45,536 bases of DNA from an uncultured Lachnospiraceae bacterium (GTDB lineage Bacteria; Bacillota; Clostridia; Lachnospirales; Lachnospiraceae), in contig CAJTVQ010000034.1 of assembly GCA_910579935.1 (NCBI GenBank), forward strand, positions 1 to 45,536, given 5' to 3'. Positions within the stretch are counted from its first letter, which is position 1. Each line of letters starts with the position of its first letter. Made by a program: the position numbers and the translations under genes. The notes beneath the pieces were generated by a model. It did no database searches. It saw only the letters and a program-made list of their open reading frames with translations, and was not told the DNA's origin. Positions 17,427 to 25,208 of this stretch are shown here, in pieces.

Positions 17427-19171
17427 AAGGCAGAAGCAGGCAGAAGGAAATCCTTTTCAAAGTATTGCGTTATATCCGGAAATATTGGTTTTACCTGGGG
17501 GTATCCGTGCTGATGGCAGCATGTGTGGTAGCGCTGACGTTATATGTACCCATACTGACCGGGGATGCGGTAGATTTGATCGTGGAAAGGGGACTGGTGG
17601 ATTTTGAAGGAATCCTTACGATTTTGGTAAAAATGGGAATTGCCATAGCATTGACAGCGGTTGCCCAATGGCTGATGAATGTGTGCAATAACCAGATGAC
17701 TTACGGGATCGTAAGGGATATTCGCGACGAGGCGTTTCGGAAGATCGAGGTATTGCCGTTAAAATATCTGGACGCCCATTCGTACGGAGAAGTGGTCAGC
17801 AGGGTGATCGCGGATGTGGATCAGTTTGCGGACGGGCTTTTGATGGGATTTACCCAGCTGTTTACCGGAGTGGTGACGATCGCAGGAACTTTGGTCATTA
17901 TGCTGACCATTCATATCGGGATTACGGCAGTAGTGGTATGCATTACGCCCGTTTCGTTTCTGGTGGCGAATTTTATTGCGAAGAAAACTTATCATATGTT
18001 TAAGCTGCAGTCCGAGACAAGGGGGGAGCAGACGGCCCTGATCGATGAAATGGTAGGAAACCAAAGAGTGGTACAGGCATTCGGGTATGAGGAGAATGCC
18101 ATGGAGCGGTTTGATGAAATTAACGGGAGGCTGCAAAAGTGTTCGTTACAGGCGATTTTCTTTTCTTCCATTACCAATCCCGCTACACGTTTTGTCAACA
18201 GTCTGGTTTATGCCGGTGTGGGAATCACGGGCGCTTTTCTCGCCATCAGGGGCGGTATCAGCGTGGGGCAGCTGTCCTGTCTGCTGACGTATGCCAATCA
18301 GTATACGAAACCTTTTAACGAGATTTCCGGCGTGATCACGGAACTGCAGAATGCGCTTGCCTGTGCGGGCAGGATTTTCGAGCTGATCGAGGAAGAGGCG
18401 CAGATACCGGATGCGCAGGATGCGGCGAAGCTGGCGGATGCAGAGGGAAATGTGGAGCTGGAACATGTATGTTTCTCCTATACGCCGGAGAAAAAGCTGA
18501 TCGAGGACTTCAACCTGACGGTGAAGCCGGGACAGCGTGTGGCGATCGTTGGGCCTACGGGCTGCGGAAAAACTACGTTAATTAATCTGCTGATGCGGTT
18601 TTACGATGTGGATAAAGGAAGCATCCGGGTGGAAGGCAGGGATATCCGTCAGGTAACGCGTAAGAGCCTGCGTACTGCTTTCGGCATGGTGCTGCAGGAA
18701 ACGTGGTTAAAGTCAGGAAACATAAGAGAGAACATTGTCATGGGTAAGCCGGATGCCACGGAGGAGGAAGTCATTGCGGCGGCGAAGGCGGCCCATGCCC
18801 ACAGTTTCATTAAACGTCTGCCGGAAGGGTACGATACAGTGATCGCGGAGGACGGCGGAAATCTGTCCCAGGGCCAGAAGCAGCTTTTATGTATTACAAG
18901 GGTAATGCTCTGTCAGCCGGATATGCTTATATTGGATGAAGCGACTTCTTCCATTGATACGAGGACGGAGATCAGGATTCAGAATGCATTTGCGAAACTG
19001 ATGGAGGGAAGAACCAGTTTCATTGTTGCCCACAGACTTTCCACGATTCAGGAAGCGGATATCATTTTGGTGATGAAGGACGGAAATATCATAGAACAGG
19101 GGAATCATGATTCTCTGCTGGCGCAGGGCGGGTTCTATGCACAGCTGTATAACAGTCAGTTTGCAGTGTAG
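17423..19171 (+). CDS. ABC exporter half, canonical Walker B (heterodimer subunit B)
   Basis: Second half-transporter, 582 residues: six membrane helices in about 15-320, then the NBD with Walker A GPTGCGKTT near 376, intact catalytic Glu (LILDEATSSID near 500) and switch His (IVAHRLST near 533). Its signature is LSQGQ rather than LSGGQ, as in the partner subunits of asymmetric exporters where this signature faces the degenerate site. Its ATG overlaps the stop of subunit A (ATGA), so the two should be made together and form the heterodimer. Confidence 0.92.
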   Translation: MKGRSRQKEILFKVLRYIRKYWFYLGVSVLMAACVVALTLYVPILTGDAVDLIVERGLVDFEGILTILVKMGIAIALTAVAQWLMNVCNNQMTYGIVRDIRDEAFRKIEVLPLKYLDAHSYGEVVSRVIADVDQFADGLLMGFTQLFTGVVTIAGTLVIMLTIHIGITAVVVCITPVSFLVANFIAKKTYHMFKLQSETRGEQTALIDEMVGNQRVVQAFGYEENAMERFDEINGRLQKCSLQAIFFSSITNPATRFVNSLVYAGVGITGAFLAIRGGISVGQLSCLLTYANQYTKPFNEISGVITELQNALACAGRIFELIEEEAQIPDAQDAAKLADAEGNVELEHVCFSYTPEKKLIEDFNLTVKPGQRVAIVGPTGCGKTTLINLLMRFYDVDKGSIRVEGRDIRQVTRKSLRTAFGMVLQETWLKSGNIRENIVMGKPDATEEEVIAAAKAAHAHSFIKRLPEGYDTVIAEDGGNLSQGQKQLLCITRVMLCQPDMLILDEATSSIDTRTEIRIQNAFAKLMEGRTSFIVAHRLSTIQEADIILVMKDGNIIEQGNHDSLLAQGGFYAQLYNSQFAV

Positions 19172-19182
19172 CGCTGTTTTTT
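19164..19182 (+). terminator. Weak terminator overlapping the exporter stop codon
   Basis: CAGTG (19164-19168) pairs with CGCTG (19172-19176; one T-G pair) across the loop TAG, which is the stop codon of subunit B. Six T follow. It is the only candidate terminator between the exporter and convergent lspA. Confidence 0.45.
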
Positions 19183-19216
19183 AATGCGGCGTCCGCTCCA
19201 ATGGACTTACGCAGTA

Positions 19217-19735
19217 TTAACGGTTTCCTGATTTCGGCTTAATGGAAAACAGGAAATCCAGTTCGTCATCTTTGTAATAAAAGAAGCAGACGATGCAAAG
19301 CAGTGCCATGCCCACGGTCACATAGCAGTCGGCAACATTGAATTTCGGGAAATCAATGGGCACAAAATAAATAAAATCAATGACGTAGCCGTTGGCAACC
19401 CGGTCGATCAGGTTGCCGATGCCGCCGCTGATAATCAGCAGCAGGGACAGATGCATGGGAAGATAGTGTTTTCCTTCGGGAATCTGGACATATTTTACGA
19501 GAAGGAACAGCATGACCAGTGAAGTTAAGGTGATGAGAAACCCCTGCTTTCCTAAAAAGGAACTGAACGCCGCTCCTGTATTTTCCAAATAGGAAAATTC
19601 GAGGATATCCGCAAGAAGCGGATAGTCCGGCTGTCCCTTTAAGCGACTCCCGGCTGCGGCTTTGGTAAGCTGGTCCAAAAGCACGAGGAACGGGACGGTG
19701 AGGAGGGGGAGTAGTTTTTTCCAAATGTGTTTCAT
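19217..19735 (-). CDS. lspA: Lipoprotein signal peptidase II
   Basis: Membrane aspartyl protease that cuts the signal peptide from diacylglyceryl-modified lipoproteins. The 172-residue protein has an N-terminal helix followed by DQLTKAAAGS, the conserved ENTGAAFS, GGIGNLIDRVANGYVIDF (first catalytic Asp region near 110-127) and FNVADCYVTVG (second catalytic Asp near 140), with four membrane helices in all. It is convergent with the ABC exporter and followed upstream by tRNA-Trp on the same strand. A GH13 lipoprotein encoded nearby would be one substrate. Confidence 0.95.
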   Translation of the reverse strand: MKHIWKKLLPLLTVPFLVLLDQLTKAAAGSRLKGQPDYPLLADILEFSYLENTGAAFSSFLGKQGFLITLTSLVMLFLLVKYVQIPEGKHYLPMHLSLLLIISGGIGNLIDRVANGYVIDFIYFVPIDFPKFNVADCYVTVGMALLCIVCFFYYKDDELDFLFSIKPKSGNR

Positions 19736-19815
19736 GCGGCTGTCTCCTTATTGGCAAAATATTGTAAACAAAAGACACTGACAAAATCAATTTATCAGTG
19801 CCTGGTATCGGATAG

Positions 19816-19886
19816 CAGGGGCAGTAGGAATCGAACCCACATCGATGGTTTTGGAGACCACTGTTCTACCTTTGAACTATGCCCCT
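19816..19886 (-). tRNA. trnW: tRNA-Trp (anticodon CCA)
   Basis: On the minus strand the sequence folds as a complete 71-base tRNA: acceptor AGGGGCA with TGCCCCT, D-stem GTTC/GAAC, anticodon stem GTGGT/ACCAT with loop CTCCAAA (anticodon CCA), T-arm GTGGG-TTCGATT-CCTAC, and discriminator G. The CCA end is not encoded. Confidence 0.95.
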
Positions 19887-19916
19887 AGGCTTGGCTTTCT
19901 TGAATCGCCGAAAATT

Positions 19917-19945
19917 ATTATAACATAGTGGAGGGAGGATGGCAA
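19917..19945 (-). promoter_or_regulatory. Promoter of tRNA-Trp
   Basis: On the minus strand TTGCCA (19945-19940), a 17-bp spacer and a perfect TATAAT (19922-19917) lie 30 bp before the tRNA 5' end. This is a strong stable-RNA promoter. Confidence 0.8.
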
Positions 19946-20273
19946 GAGGAAAGTTGAAAAAAATTGGGAAGAATGTTACAGTTTGGCAAGATTGTTTGGT
20001 GGTGAAGGAGGATGCCCCTGTCGGGGGGCTTTGGAGGTTCGGTTGTTCCCCGTTTTCCATGCACTTATTCTGGCGGATTTTTCTAAGCAGAATAGCAGAG
20101 ACTTCTCCAGGATGCGGGCCGCAATCAAGTAACGTTCTAAATGATCTGCGTAGAATTTCGAAAACGCTGTACTGGTATTTCTGTTGAAAATGGCTTATAA
20201 TATAGGAGAAATGAGGAACGGAGCAGTTGCCGGAATTTGAGTTGGTATGGGTAGAGGAAAGGAAGAATGGAAG
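19946..20273 (+). other. Noncoding gap before the GH13 lipoprotein gene
   Basis: No convincing gene in about 330 bp. A GC hairpin GCCCC-GGGGC (20014-20029) with only three T follows a poor open frame. TATAAT (20196-20201) is the likely -10 of the downstream gene, with no good -35. A purine-rich AAAGGA at 20258 serves as ribosome binding site. Confidence 0.5.
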
Positions 20274-22085
20274 ATGTGGAAGACTGTGGGAAAGCGGTAT
20301 TTGGCGTTGTGGCTGACGGGCATATGTTTGACGGGCAGTCTGGCGGGATGCGGCGGTGCTGGGACGGCTGACGCGGAACAGAGTGCCATAGAAGGTGCGG
20401 AACAGGCGGCCGATACGGATCAAGGTGCAGCAGGGATTGTGGGAATGGAATTATCGGATTCGGCGGACGCGGCAGAGGGCGGAGGGGAATTCGGAATGGA
20501 GCTGCCGCCGTTGGACATGCCGGATGATAAATATCGGACGTTTTATGAAGTGTTTGTATATTCTTTTTATGACAGTGACGGGGACGGAATCGGGGATTTG
20601 AAGGGACTGACGGAAAAGCTGGATTATATTAATGATGGGGATGATTCCACGGATACCGACCTTGGGTGCAATGGGATATGGCTGATGCCGATTATGCCGT
20701 CCACAACATATCATAAATATGATGTGACGGATTATTACGGAATTGATGAACAGTATGGGACGATGGAAGATTTTGAGGCATTTATGGAGGAGTGCAAGGC
20801 AAGGGATGTGCATGTGATTCTGGATTTGGTGCTGAACCATACGTCTTCTTCCCATCCCTGGTTTCTTGCAGCGTGTGATTACTTAAAACAGCTGGATGAG
20901 GGACAGGAGCCGAATGAGGAGGAGTGTCCTTATGTAGGGTATTATAATTTTTCCAAAGAAAAGGGGATGGGATATTGCGATTTCGATGGAACATGGTATT
21001 ATGAGGCACCGTTTTGGAGTGAAATGCCGGATCTGAATCTCGGTAATGAAAAGGTGAGGGAAGAAATAGAGGCGATTGTTGATTTCTGGCTGGCGAAAGG
21101 CGTGGACGGCTTCCGTCTGGATGCGGCGAAGGAGTATTATTCAGGAAATCCGGATGCGAATGCGGAAGTGCTGGACTGGTTTAACGGTATGGTGAAGGAG
21201 AAGAAGGAGGATGCTTATCTGGTAGCCGAAGTGTGGTCTGACCAGAATACTTATGCCCGGTATTATGAAAGCGGCATAGACAGTGTGTTTGATTTCGCTT
21301 TTGCAGATAATTCGGGGATCATTGCCAATGTGGTAAAGGGTGTTTCCACAGCTTCCGGATTCGGACAGGCGTTATGTGACAGCGAGGAGAAATATGCTTC
21401 TTATAACGAAGATTTTGTAGATGCTCCTTTTTACACGAATCATGATTTAGGAAGGAGCGCCGGATATTATGCGGGAGAGGATTCGGAGCGGCAGACGAAG
21501 ATGGCAGGCGCTATGAATCTGATGATGGGTGGCTGTGCTTTTGTATATTATGGGGAAGAACTTGGCATGAAAGGGGCCGGTAAGGACGAAAATAAACGTG
21601 CGCCGATGTATTGGAGTAAGGATCCTGCGGCCGATGGAATGTGCCGCGGTCCGCAGGATATGGATGATGTAAAGATGAAGTATGACAGTCTGGAGGAACA
21701 GAGCGTGGACAGCGGTTCCATTTACCAGTATTATAAAGATGCCATACGGCTTCGGAATACTTATCCGGAAATTGCAAGAGGAAAGACGGAGTGTCTGGAG
21801 GAAATTTCAGACGACTGGATATGCGCAGTGAAAAAGGTATACGGAGATTCGGAAATCCTGCTTCTTATGAATATTTCCAAAGAAGAAAAGGCGGTGGATG
21901 TGACAGGGCTTATTTTGAACGGAAAAGAAGCGGACGGAAACTGGCTGGCGACAAGCGGCATGACGGATGAAGAGCAGGCGGGAAGCTGGATTTTAAGTGG
22001 ACGGCTCCTGACAGGGGATGAGAAGGCCGGTATGAACGGAATGACCGTTACCATGCCGCCGTATTCGATTCTGTTGTTCCGGTAA
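20274..22085 (+). CDS. GH13-family alpha-amylase-type lipoprotein
   Basis: Secreted, lipid-anchored glycoside hydrolase acting on alpha-glucans or maltodextrins outside the cell. The N-terminus has a basic start (MWKTVGKRYL), a hydrophobic core and a lipobox LAGC. The TIM barrel shows the GH13 regions: DLVLNHTSS near 183, GVDGFRLDAAKE with the nucleophile Asp near 278-289, VAEVWSD with the acid/base Glu near 315, and TNHDLGRS near 387. DGDGIGDLKGLTEKLDYI is typical of alpha-glucosidase/alpha-amylase branches. The 603 residues end in a small beta domain. ATG 20274 (10 bp after AAAGGA) gives a proper lipoprotein signal; ATG 20247 would add nine charged residues. It is LspA-dependent, and lspA lies nearby. 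Confidence 0.92.
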   Translation: MWKTVGKRYLALWLTGICLTGSLAGCGGAGTADAEQSAIEGAEQAADTDQGAAGIVGMELSDSADAAEGGGEFGMELPPLDMPDDKYRTFYEVFVYSFYDSDGDGIGDLKGLTEKLDYINDGDDSTDTDLGCNGIWLMPIMPSTTYHKYDVTDYYGIDEQYGTMEDFEAFMEECKARDVHVILDLVLNHTSSSHPWFLAACDYLKQLDEGQEPNEEECPYVGYYNFSKEKGMGYCDFDGTWYYEAPFWSEMPDLNLGNEKVREEIEAIVDFWLAKGVDGFRLDAAKEYYSGNPDANAEVLDWFNGMVKEKKEDAYLVAEVWSDQNTYARYYESGIDSVFDFAFADNSGIIANVVKGVSTASGFGQALCDSEEKYASYNEDFVDAPFYTNHDLGRSAGYYAGEDSERQTKMAGAMNLMMGGCAFVYYGEELGMKGAGKDENKRAPMYWSKDPAADGMCRGPQDMDDVKMKYDSLEEQSVDSGSIYQYYKDAIRLRNTYPEIARGKTECLEEISDDWICAVKKVYGDSEILLLMNISKEEKAVDVTGLILNGKEADGNWLATSGMTDEEQAGSWILSGRLLTGDEKAGMNGMTVTMPPYSILLFR

Positions 22086-22142
22086 AGGGAATCCGGCCGG
22101 GGTTTGTTTGAAAGAGACAGACGGAAAAGGAAAGGAAAAGGG

Positions 22143-22802
22143 ATGTATCAGAATTATATTTTTGACTTATATGGGACTTTGGTGGATATCCATACGGATG
22201 AGGAAAAAGATGAACTTTGGGAAAAAATGGCGGAGACGTATGGGAGAGAAGGCGCTGTATACACAGCGGCAGCGTTGAAAAAGGCTTACAGGGACGAATG
22301 CCGGAAGGAGGAAGAACGGCTGCGGAAGGAAAAACAGACAGTGTATTGGGAAGTGGAAATAGAAGTCGGGGAAGTGTTTTTCAATTTGTTCTGCCAAAAG
22401 GGAGTGACGGTGAAGAGGGAATGGGTGGATGATCTGGCATATCATTTCCGCAAACTTTCCAGAGAGTATATGAGGCTTTATGACGCAACGGTGCCTTTGC
22501 TGCAGAGACTGCGGGAAGATGGAAAGCATATTTACCTGTTGTCCAATGCCCAGCGGCTGTTTACTGCGCCGGAAATTGAGGAAACAGGAATCGGGAAATA
22601 TTTTGACGATATCTTTATTTCCTCCGATTTTGGGATAAAAAAGCCGGAAAAAGCATATATGGAAGCGCTGCTTCGAAAGCATGCATTGAAAAAGGAAGAA
22701 TGCCTGATGGTCGGGAATGAAAAAGAAAGCGATATGGCAGTGGCGGACAGGTGCGGTGTGGACGGGCTGCTTGTTTCGGATGGGAATTTTTCTGGAATAT
22801 GA
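22143..22802 (+). CDS. HAD-superfamily hydrolase
   Basis: A 219-residue haloacid-dehalogenase-fold hydrolase with an inserted helical cap (about residues 18-100). Motif I is FDLYGTLVD (nucleophile Asp 8), motif II LLSNAQ near 138, motif III Lys in KKPEKAYM near 168, motif IV GNEKESDMAVAD near 189. The usual second Asp of motif I (DxD) is Tyr, as in L-2-haloacid dehalogenases (DxYGT), though many phosphatase-like relatives also share this. ATG 22143 after a purine-rich AAAGG stretch gives the standard N-terminus; TTG 22104 is unlikely. The substrate cannot be told. Confidence 0.85.
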   Translation: MYQNYIFDLYGTLVDIHTDEEKDELWEKMAETYGREGAVYTAAALKKAYRDECRKEEERLRKEKQTVYWEVEIEVGEVFFNLFCQKGVTVKREWVDDLAYHFRKLSREYMRLYDATVPLLQRLREDGKHIYLLSNAQRLFTAPEIEETGIGKYFDDIFISSDFGIKKPEKAYMEALLRKHALKKEECLMVGNEKESDMAVADRCGVDGLLVSDGNFSGI

Positions 22803-22838
22803 CATTTCTGAATCTGCATCCATATTCAGAAATGTCAT
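22799..22838. terminator. Bidirectional terminator between HAD and VanZ-like genes
   Basis: A perfect 15-bp stem, ATGACATTTCTGAAT (22799-22813) with its complement at 22824-22838, encloses a 10-base loop and is followed by TT. The genes on both sides converge on it; the HAD stop codon lies inside the left arm. Confidence 0.75.
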
Positions 22839-22864
22839 TTAGAGAAATGTGGATATACCGTATA

Positions 22865-23401
22865 TCAGTGTACCGAGCGGTTGGACAGCGGGCGGAAGAT
22901 GGTCATCCGTCCGGTCCACCCCACGATGCGTACAAGGATGATTCCGGTAAAAATTCCGATACTGTCAATTGCCACATCCCGCTTCGAGGGGCCGCGTCCT
23001 GCCACAAAAGACTGGTGATATTCATCCAGTCCGGCGAAAGCGACGCAGAACAGTCCTGCCACAAGCATCAGGGAAAAGCCGCGGACCCGGTAGACGTAGA
23101 GAGGGAAAGCCACGGATACCGCCAGAATAAAGTATTCTGTAACGTGTCCAAGTTTACGGACGTAGTAATGAATGGAGTTGGCATAATATTTAATCTGTTC
23201 CGGGGAAAAGTCTTTTTCTAATATATGGTCTGCCGTTGTAACGATTTTCGTGCTGACCTTATAGCTTAACTGGCTGCTGGTCATACCGTCCTGCGCGGAC
23301 AGATGGAAGATCATATACATGACAAAAATTGCGGGTACAAAAGAGAGCGGTTTCAGTACGAAACGCAGTGTCTTTTTTATAAATAGAAGAAAATATTTCA
23401 T
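22865..23401 (-). CDS. VanZ-like membrane protein
   Basis: Membrane protein of 178 residues with hydrophobic segments near 14-32, 86-104, 108-126 and 146-162. It carries the VanZ-family signatures RKLGHVTEYFILA near 82 and DEYHQSFVAGRGPSKRDVAID near 126-146. VanZ gives low-level teicoplanin resistance in some gene clusters, but the general role of the family is unknown and no van genes are here, so a resistance function should not be assumed. Possibly preceded by a short leader frame (see 23402-23721). Confidence 0.85.
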   Translation of the reverse strand: MKYFLLFIKKTLRFVLKPLSFVPAIFVMYMIFHLSAQDGMTSSQLSYKVSTKIVTTADHILEKDFSPEQIKYYANSIHYYVRKLGHVTEYFILAVSVAFPLYVYRVRGFSLMLVAGLFCVAFAGLDEYHQSFVAGRGPSKRDVAIDSIGIFTGIILVRIVGWTGRMTIFRPLSNRSVH

Positions 23402-23721
23402 GGATTTACCTCATGTCACTGTAATCATCATAATAACGGTTTCTGTCGGTAGTATACACTTTTTCGGGACGGATGTAAAACAGTTTCGTAAAAATTAAGA
23501 GATTGGGAACGAGCAGTAACATGCCGGCGCAAACCGGATGGACATGCCGGCAACAGCCGAACCGGCCTGTCATATCAAAAATCCACAAAAGGAAACAGGA
23601 CGATGTCAATTTTAATGTTGAAATTTAACTAAATAGGGTTTATAATAATCCTACTCGGATATGGTCGGTATATAATACAGCCATTCGGGAAAACGAAAGA
23701 ATAGTTGAGGGAATGTGAATT
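23402..23721. other. Divergent intergenic region, VanZ-like / OFA transporter
   Basis: The minus strand has a short hydrophobic open frame (38 residues from ATG 23522 to 23406, tail YYDDYSDMR) ending 4 bp before the vanZ-like start, without a visible ribosome binding site. CATGCCGGC is repeated at 23520-23528 and 23543-23551. The right part holds the transporter promoter. Confidence 0.4.
23618..23646 (+). promoter_or_regulatory. Promoter of the OFA-family transporter
   Basis: TTGAAA (23618-23623), a 17-bp spacer and a perfect TATAAT (23641-23646), about 75 bp before the ATG. A second TATAAT-like element lies near 23670. Confidence 0.75.
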
Positions 23722-25092
23722 ATGGGTAAAGGAAATGAGACAAACACAAAAGGCTGGCGTTCCAATAAATGGTTCCGTGCCGCAATTCCTGCATTATTGC
23801 TTCATTGCAGTATCGGTACTGTTTACTGCTGGTCGATTTTCAGCCAGGAAATTGCCGATTATATCGGTTTTTCAAAAGGGGCAACTGAATGGGCGTTCAG
23901 TTTTGCGATTTTCTTTCTTGGCATGTCTGCCGCTTTCCTTGGGAATGTGGTAGAAAAGGACATACATAAGTCCTCCCTGATCGCTGCCATCTGTTTTGCA
24001 TCGGGAATGGCTGGAACAGGCTTTTTCATTTATTACGGCGGTGCGCATCAGGGAAGTATGCTGGCACTGATCGGTATTTATGTATGTTACGGTTTTATCA
24101 TGGGTGTCGGCCTTGGAACCGGTTATCTGTCTCCTGTTAAGACACTAATGCTTTGGTTTGAGGACAGGAAGGGACTGGCTACCGGACTGGCGGTTGCCGG
24201 ATTCGGTGCGGCAAAGGCGATTGCCAGCCCGATCATGCAGGCGATGCTTGACAATCTGGGCGAGGGCGGCATTTATAAGATGTTTCTGATTCTGGCGGTG
24301 GTATATTTTGTGATGATGTTTGCCGGGCATCTGTTGTTAAAGAAGCCGGACGGATGGCATGAGCCTAAGTCAAAAGAGAAGGGACAGAGCATGATGGCGG
24401 TCATCAAGTCCAAACCGGTTGCCAACTACGTGGGGATCTGGCTGATGTTCTACATCAATATCACCTGTGGTCTTGCCCTGATCTCCCAGGAAAAGATGAT
24501 CGTAAAATGTATCGGTCTGGCAGGAGCGGTAGGTGTCATTTCCACGGTTTCCGCAGTCTTTAATGCAGGCGGACGTCTTGGGTTCTCTGCATGGGCGGAT
24601 ACAATGAAAGACAGGAATACGATTTATAAGCTGATTTTTGTTCTTTCCATCGTATTTACGGGAATTGTCATGCTGACAGGCGGTATTAAGAACGGCAATG
24701 GAAACATGCTGCTGACGGTATTGGTTCTGTGCCTGATTTTTGTAGTAAATGCCGGATACGGCGGCGGGTTCTCCAATGTACCCACACTTTTGTCGGATCA
24801 CTATGGAATGAGCAACATCAGCGCCATTCACGGACTGACCTTGTCTGCATGGGGGGTTGCCGGACTTACCGGAAACCAGATGGCATCCTGGATTGTAAAT
24901 AATTTTGGAACTCCGGTTGAAATCGAACATGCGCTTCCCGACGGAACGGTGGAGATGCTGACGGTCAATCCTACGGGTTATCAGACTGTTCTGTATGCGA
25001 CCATCGTTCTCTATGTTGTGGCTCTGGTTATCAGTCTGGTATTGGTAAGACCTACGGATAAAGCGTTGGAAGCCAAGAAGGCGAAGAGATAA
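23722..25092 (+). CDS. OFA-family major facilitator transporter
   Basis: A 456-residue membrane protein with about 12 helices, resembling the oxalate/formate antiporter (OFA) family of the MFS: N-terminal WFRAAIPALLLHCSIGTVYC followed by WSIFSQEIA, GLGTGYLSPVKTLMLWFEDR near 133-152 and GLATGLAVAGFGAAKAIASP near 154-173. These loop and helix motifs are typical of OFA proteins, which carry small carboxylates; the substrate here (oxalate, formate, lactate or another) cannot be read from sequence. Its own promoter and a bidirectional terminator downstream make it a single-gene unit. Confidence 0.88.
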   Translation: MGKGNETNTKGWRSNKWFRAAIPALLLHCSIGTVYCWSIFSQEIADYIGFSKGATEWAFSFAIFFLGMSAAFLGNVVEKDIHKSSLIAAICFASGMAGTGFFIYYGGAHQGSMLALIGIYVCYGFIMGVGLGTGYLSPVKTLMLWFEDRKGLATGLAVAGFGAAKAIASPIMQAMLDNLGEGGIYKMFLILAVVYFVMMFAGHLLLKKPDGWHEPKSKEKGQSMMAVIKSKPVANYVGIWLMFYINITCGLALISQEKMIVKCIGLAGAVGVISTVSAVFNAGGRLGFSAWADTMKDRNTIYKLIFVLSIVFTGIVMLTGGIKNGNGNMLLTVLVLCLIFVVNAGYGGGFSNVPTLLSDHYGMSNISAIHGLTLSAWGVAGLTGNQMASWIVNNFGTPVEIEHALPDGTVEMLTVNPTGYQTVLYATIVLYVVALVISLVLVRPTDKALEAKKAKR

Positions 25093-25110
25093 GAAGAATT
25101 AAAAAAGTCA

Positions 25111-25150
25111 ATACAAAAAAGGCACTGCGGCTGCAGCGCCTTTTTTGTAT
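25111..25150. terminator. Strong bidirectional terminator
   Basis: ATACAAAAAAGGC (25111-25123) pairs with GCCTTTTTTGTAT (25138-25150), with an inner CTGC/GCAG stem and GGCT loop. T-runs lie on both strands. It separates the convergent transporter and cNMP-domain genes. Confidence 0.9.
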
Positions 25151-25208
25151 GATAATAAGACAATTCGTCAGTCCGTCGGTCTTCAGTGAAAAGTAAGCCG
25201 GCTGTTTG

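Noticed and set aside
19939..20187. 82-codon plus-strand open frame after tRNA-Trp
   Set aside because: The SD-like GGAGG touches the ATG without spacing, it overlaps the tRNA promoter, and the translation has no family-like pattern.
19866..20423. 185-codon open frame on the minus strand
   Set aside because: Runs through the tRNA-Trp gene and its promoter and across the GH13 signal peptide region; no ribosome binding site or domain.
22865..23401. Glycopeptide resistance gene vanZ
   Set aside because: Only the broad VanZ-like family is supported; no vanHAX-type genes nearby, so resistance is not claimed.
23406..23609. 67-codon minus-strand frame before the VanZ-like gene
   Set aside because: No ribosome binding site for either possible start; hydrophobic part may be chance. 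Kept only as a note in the intergenic entry.
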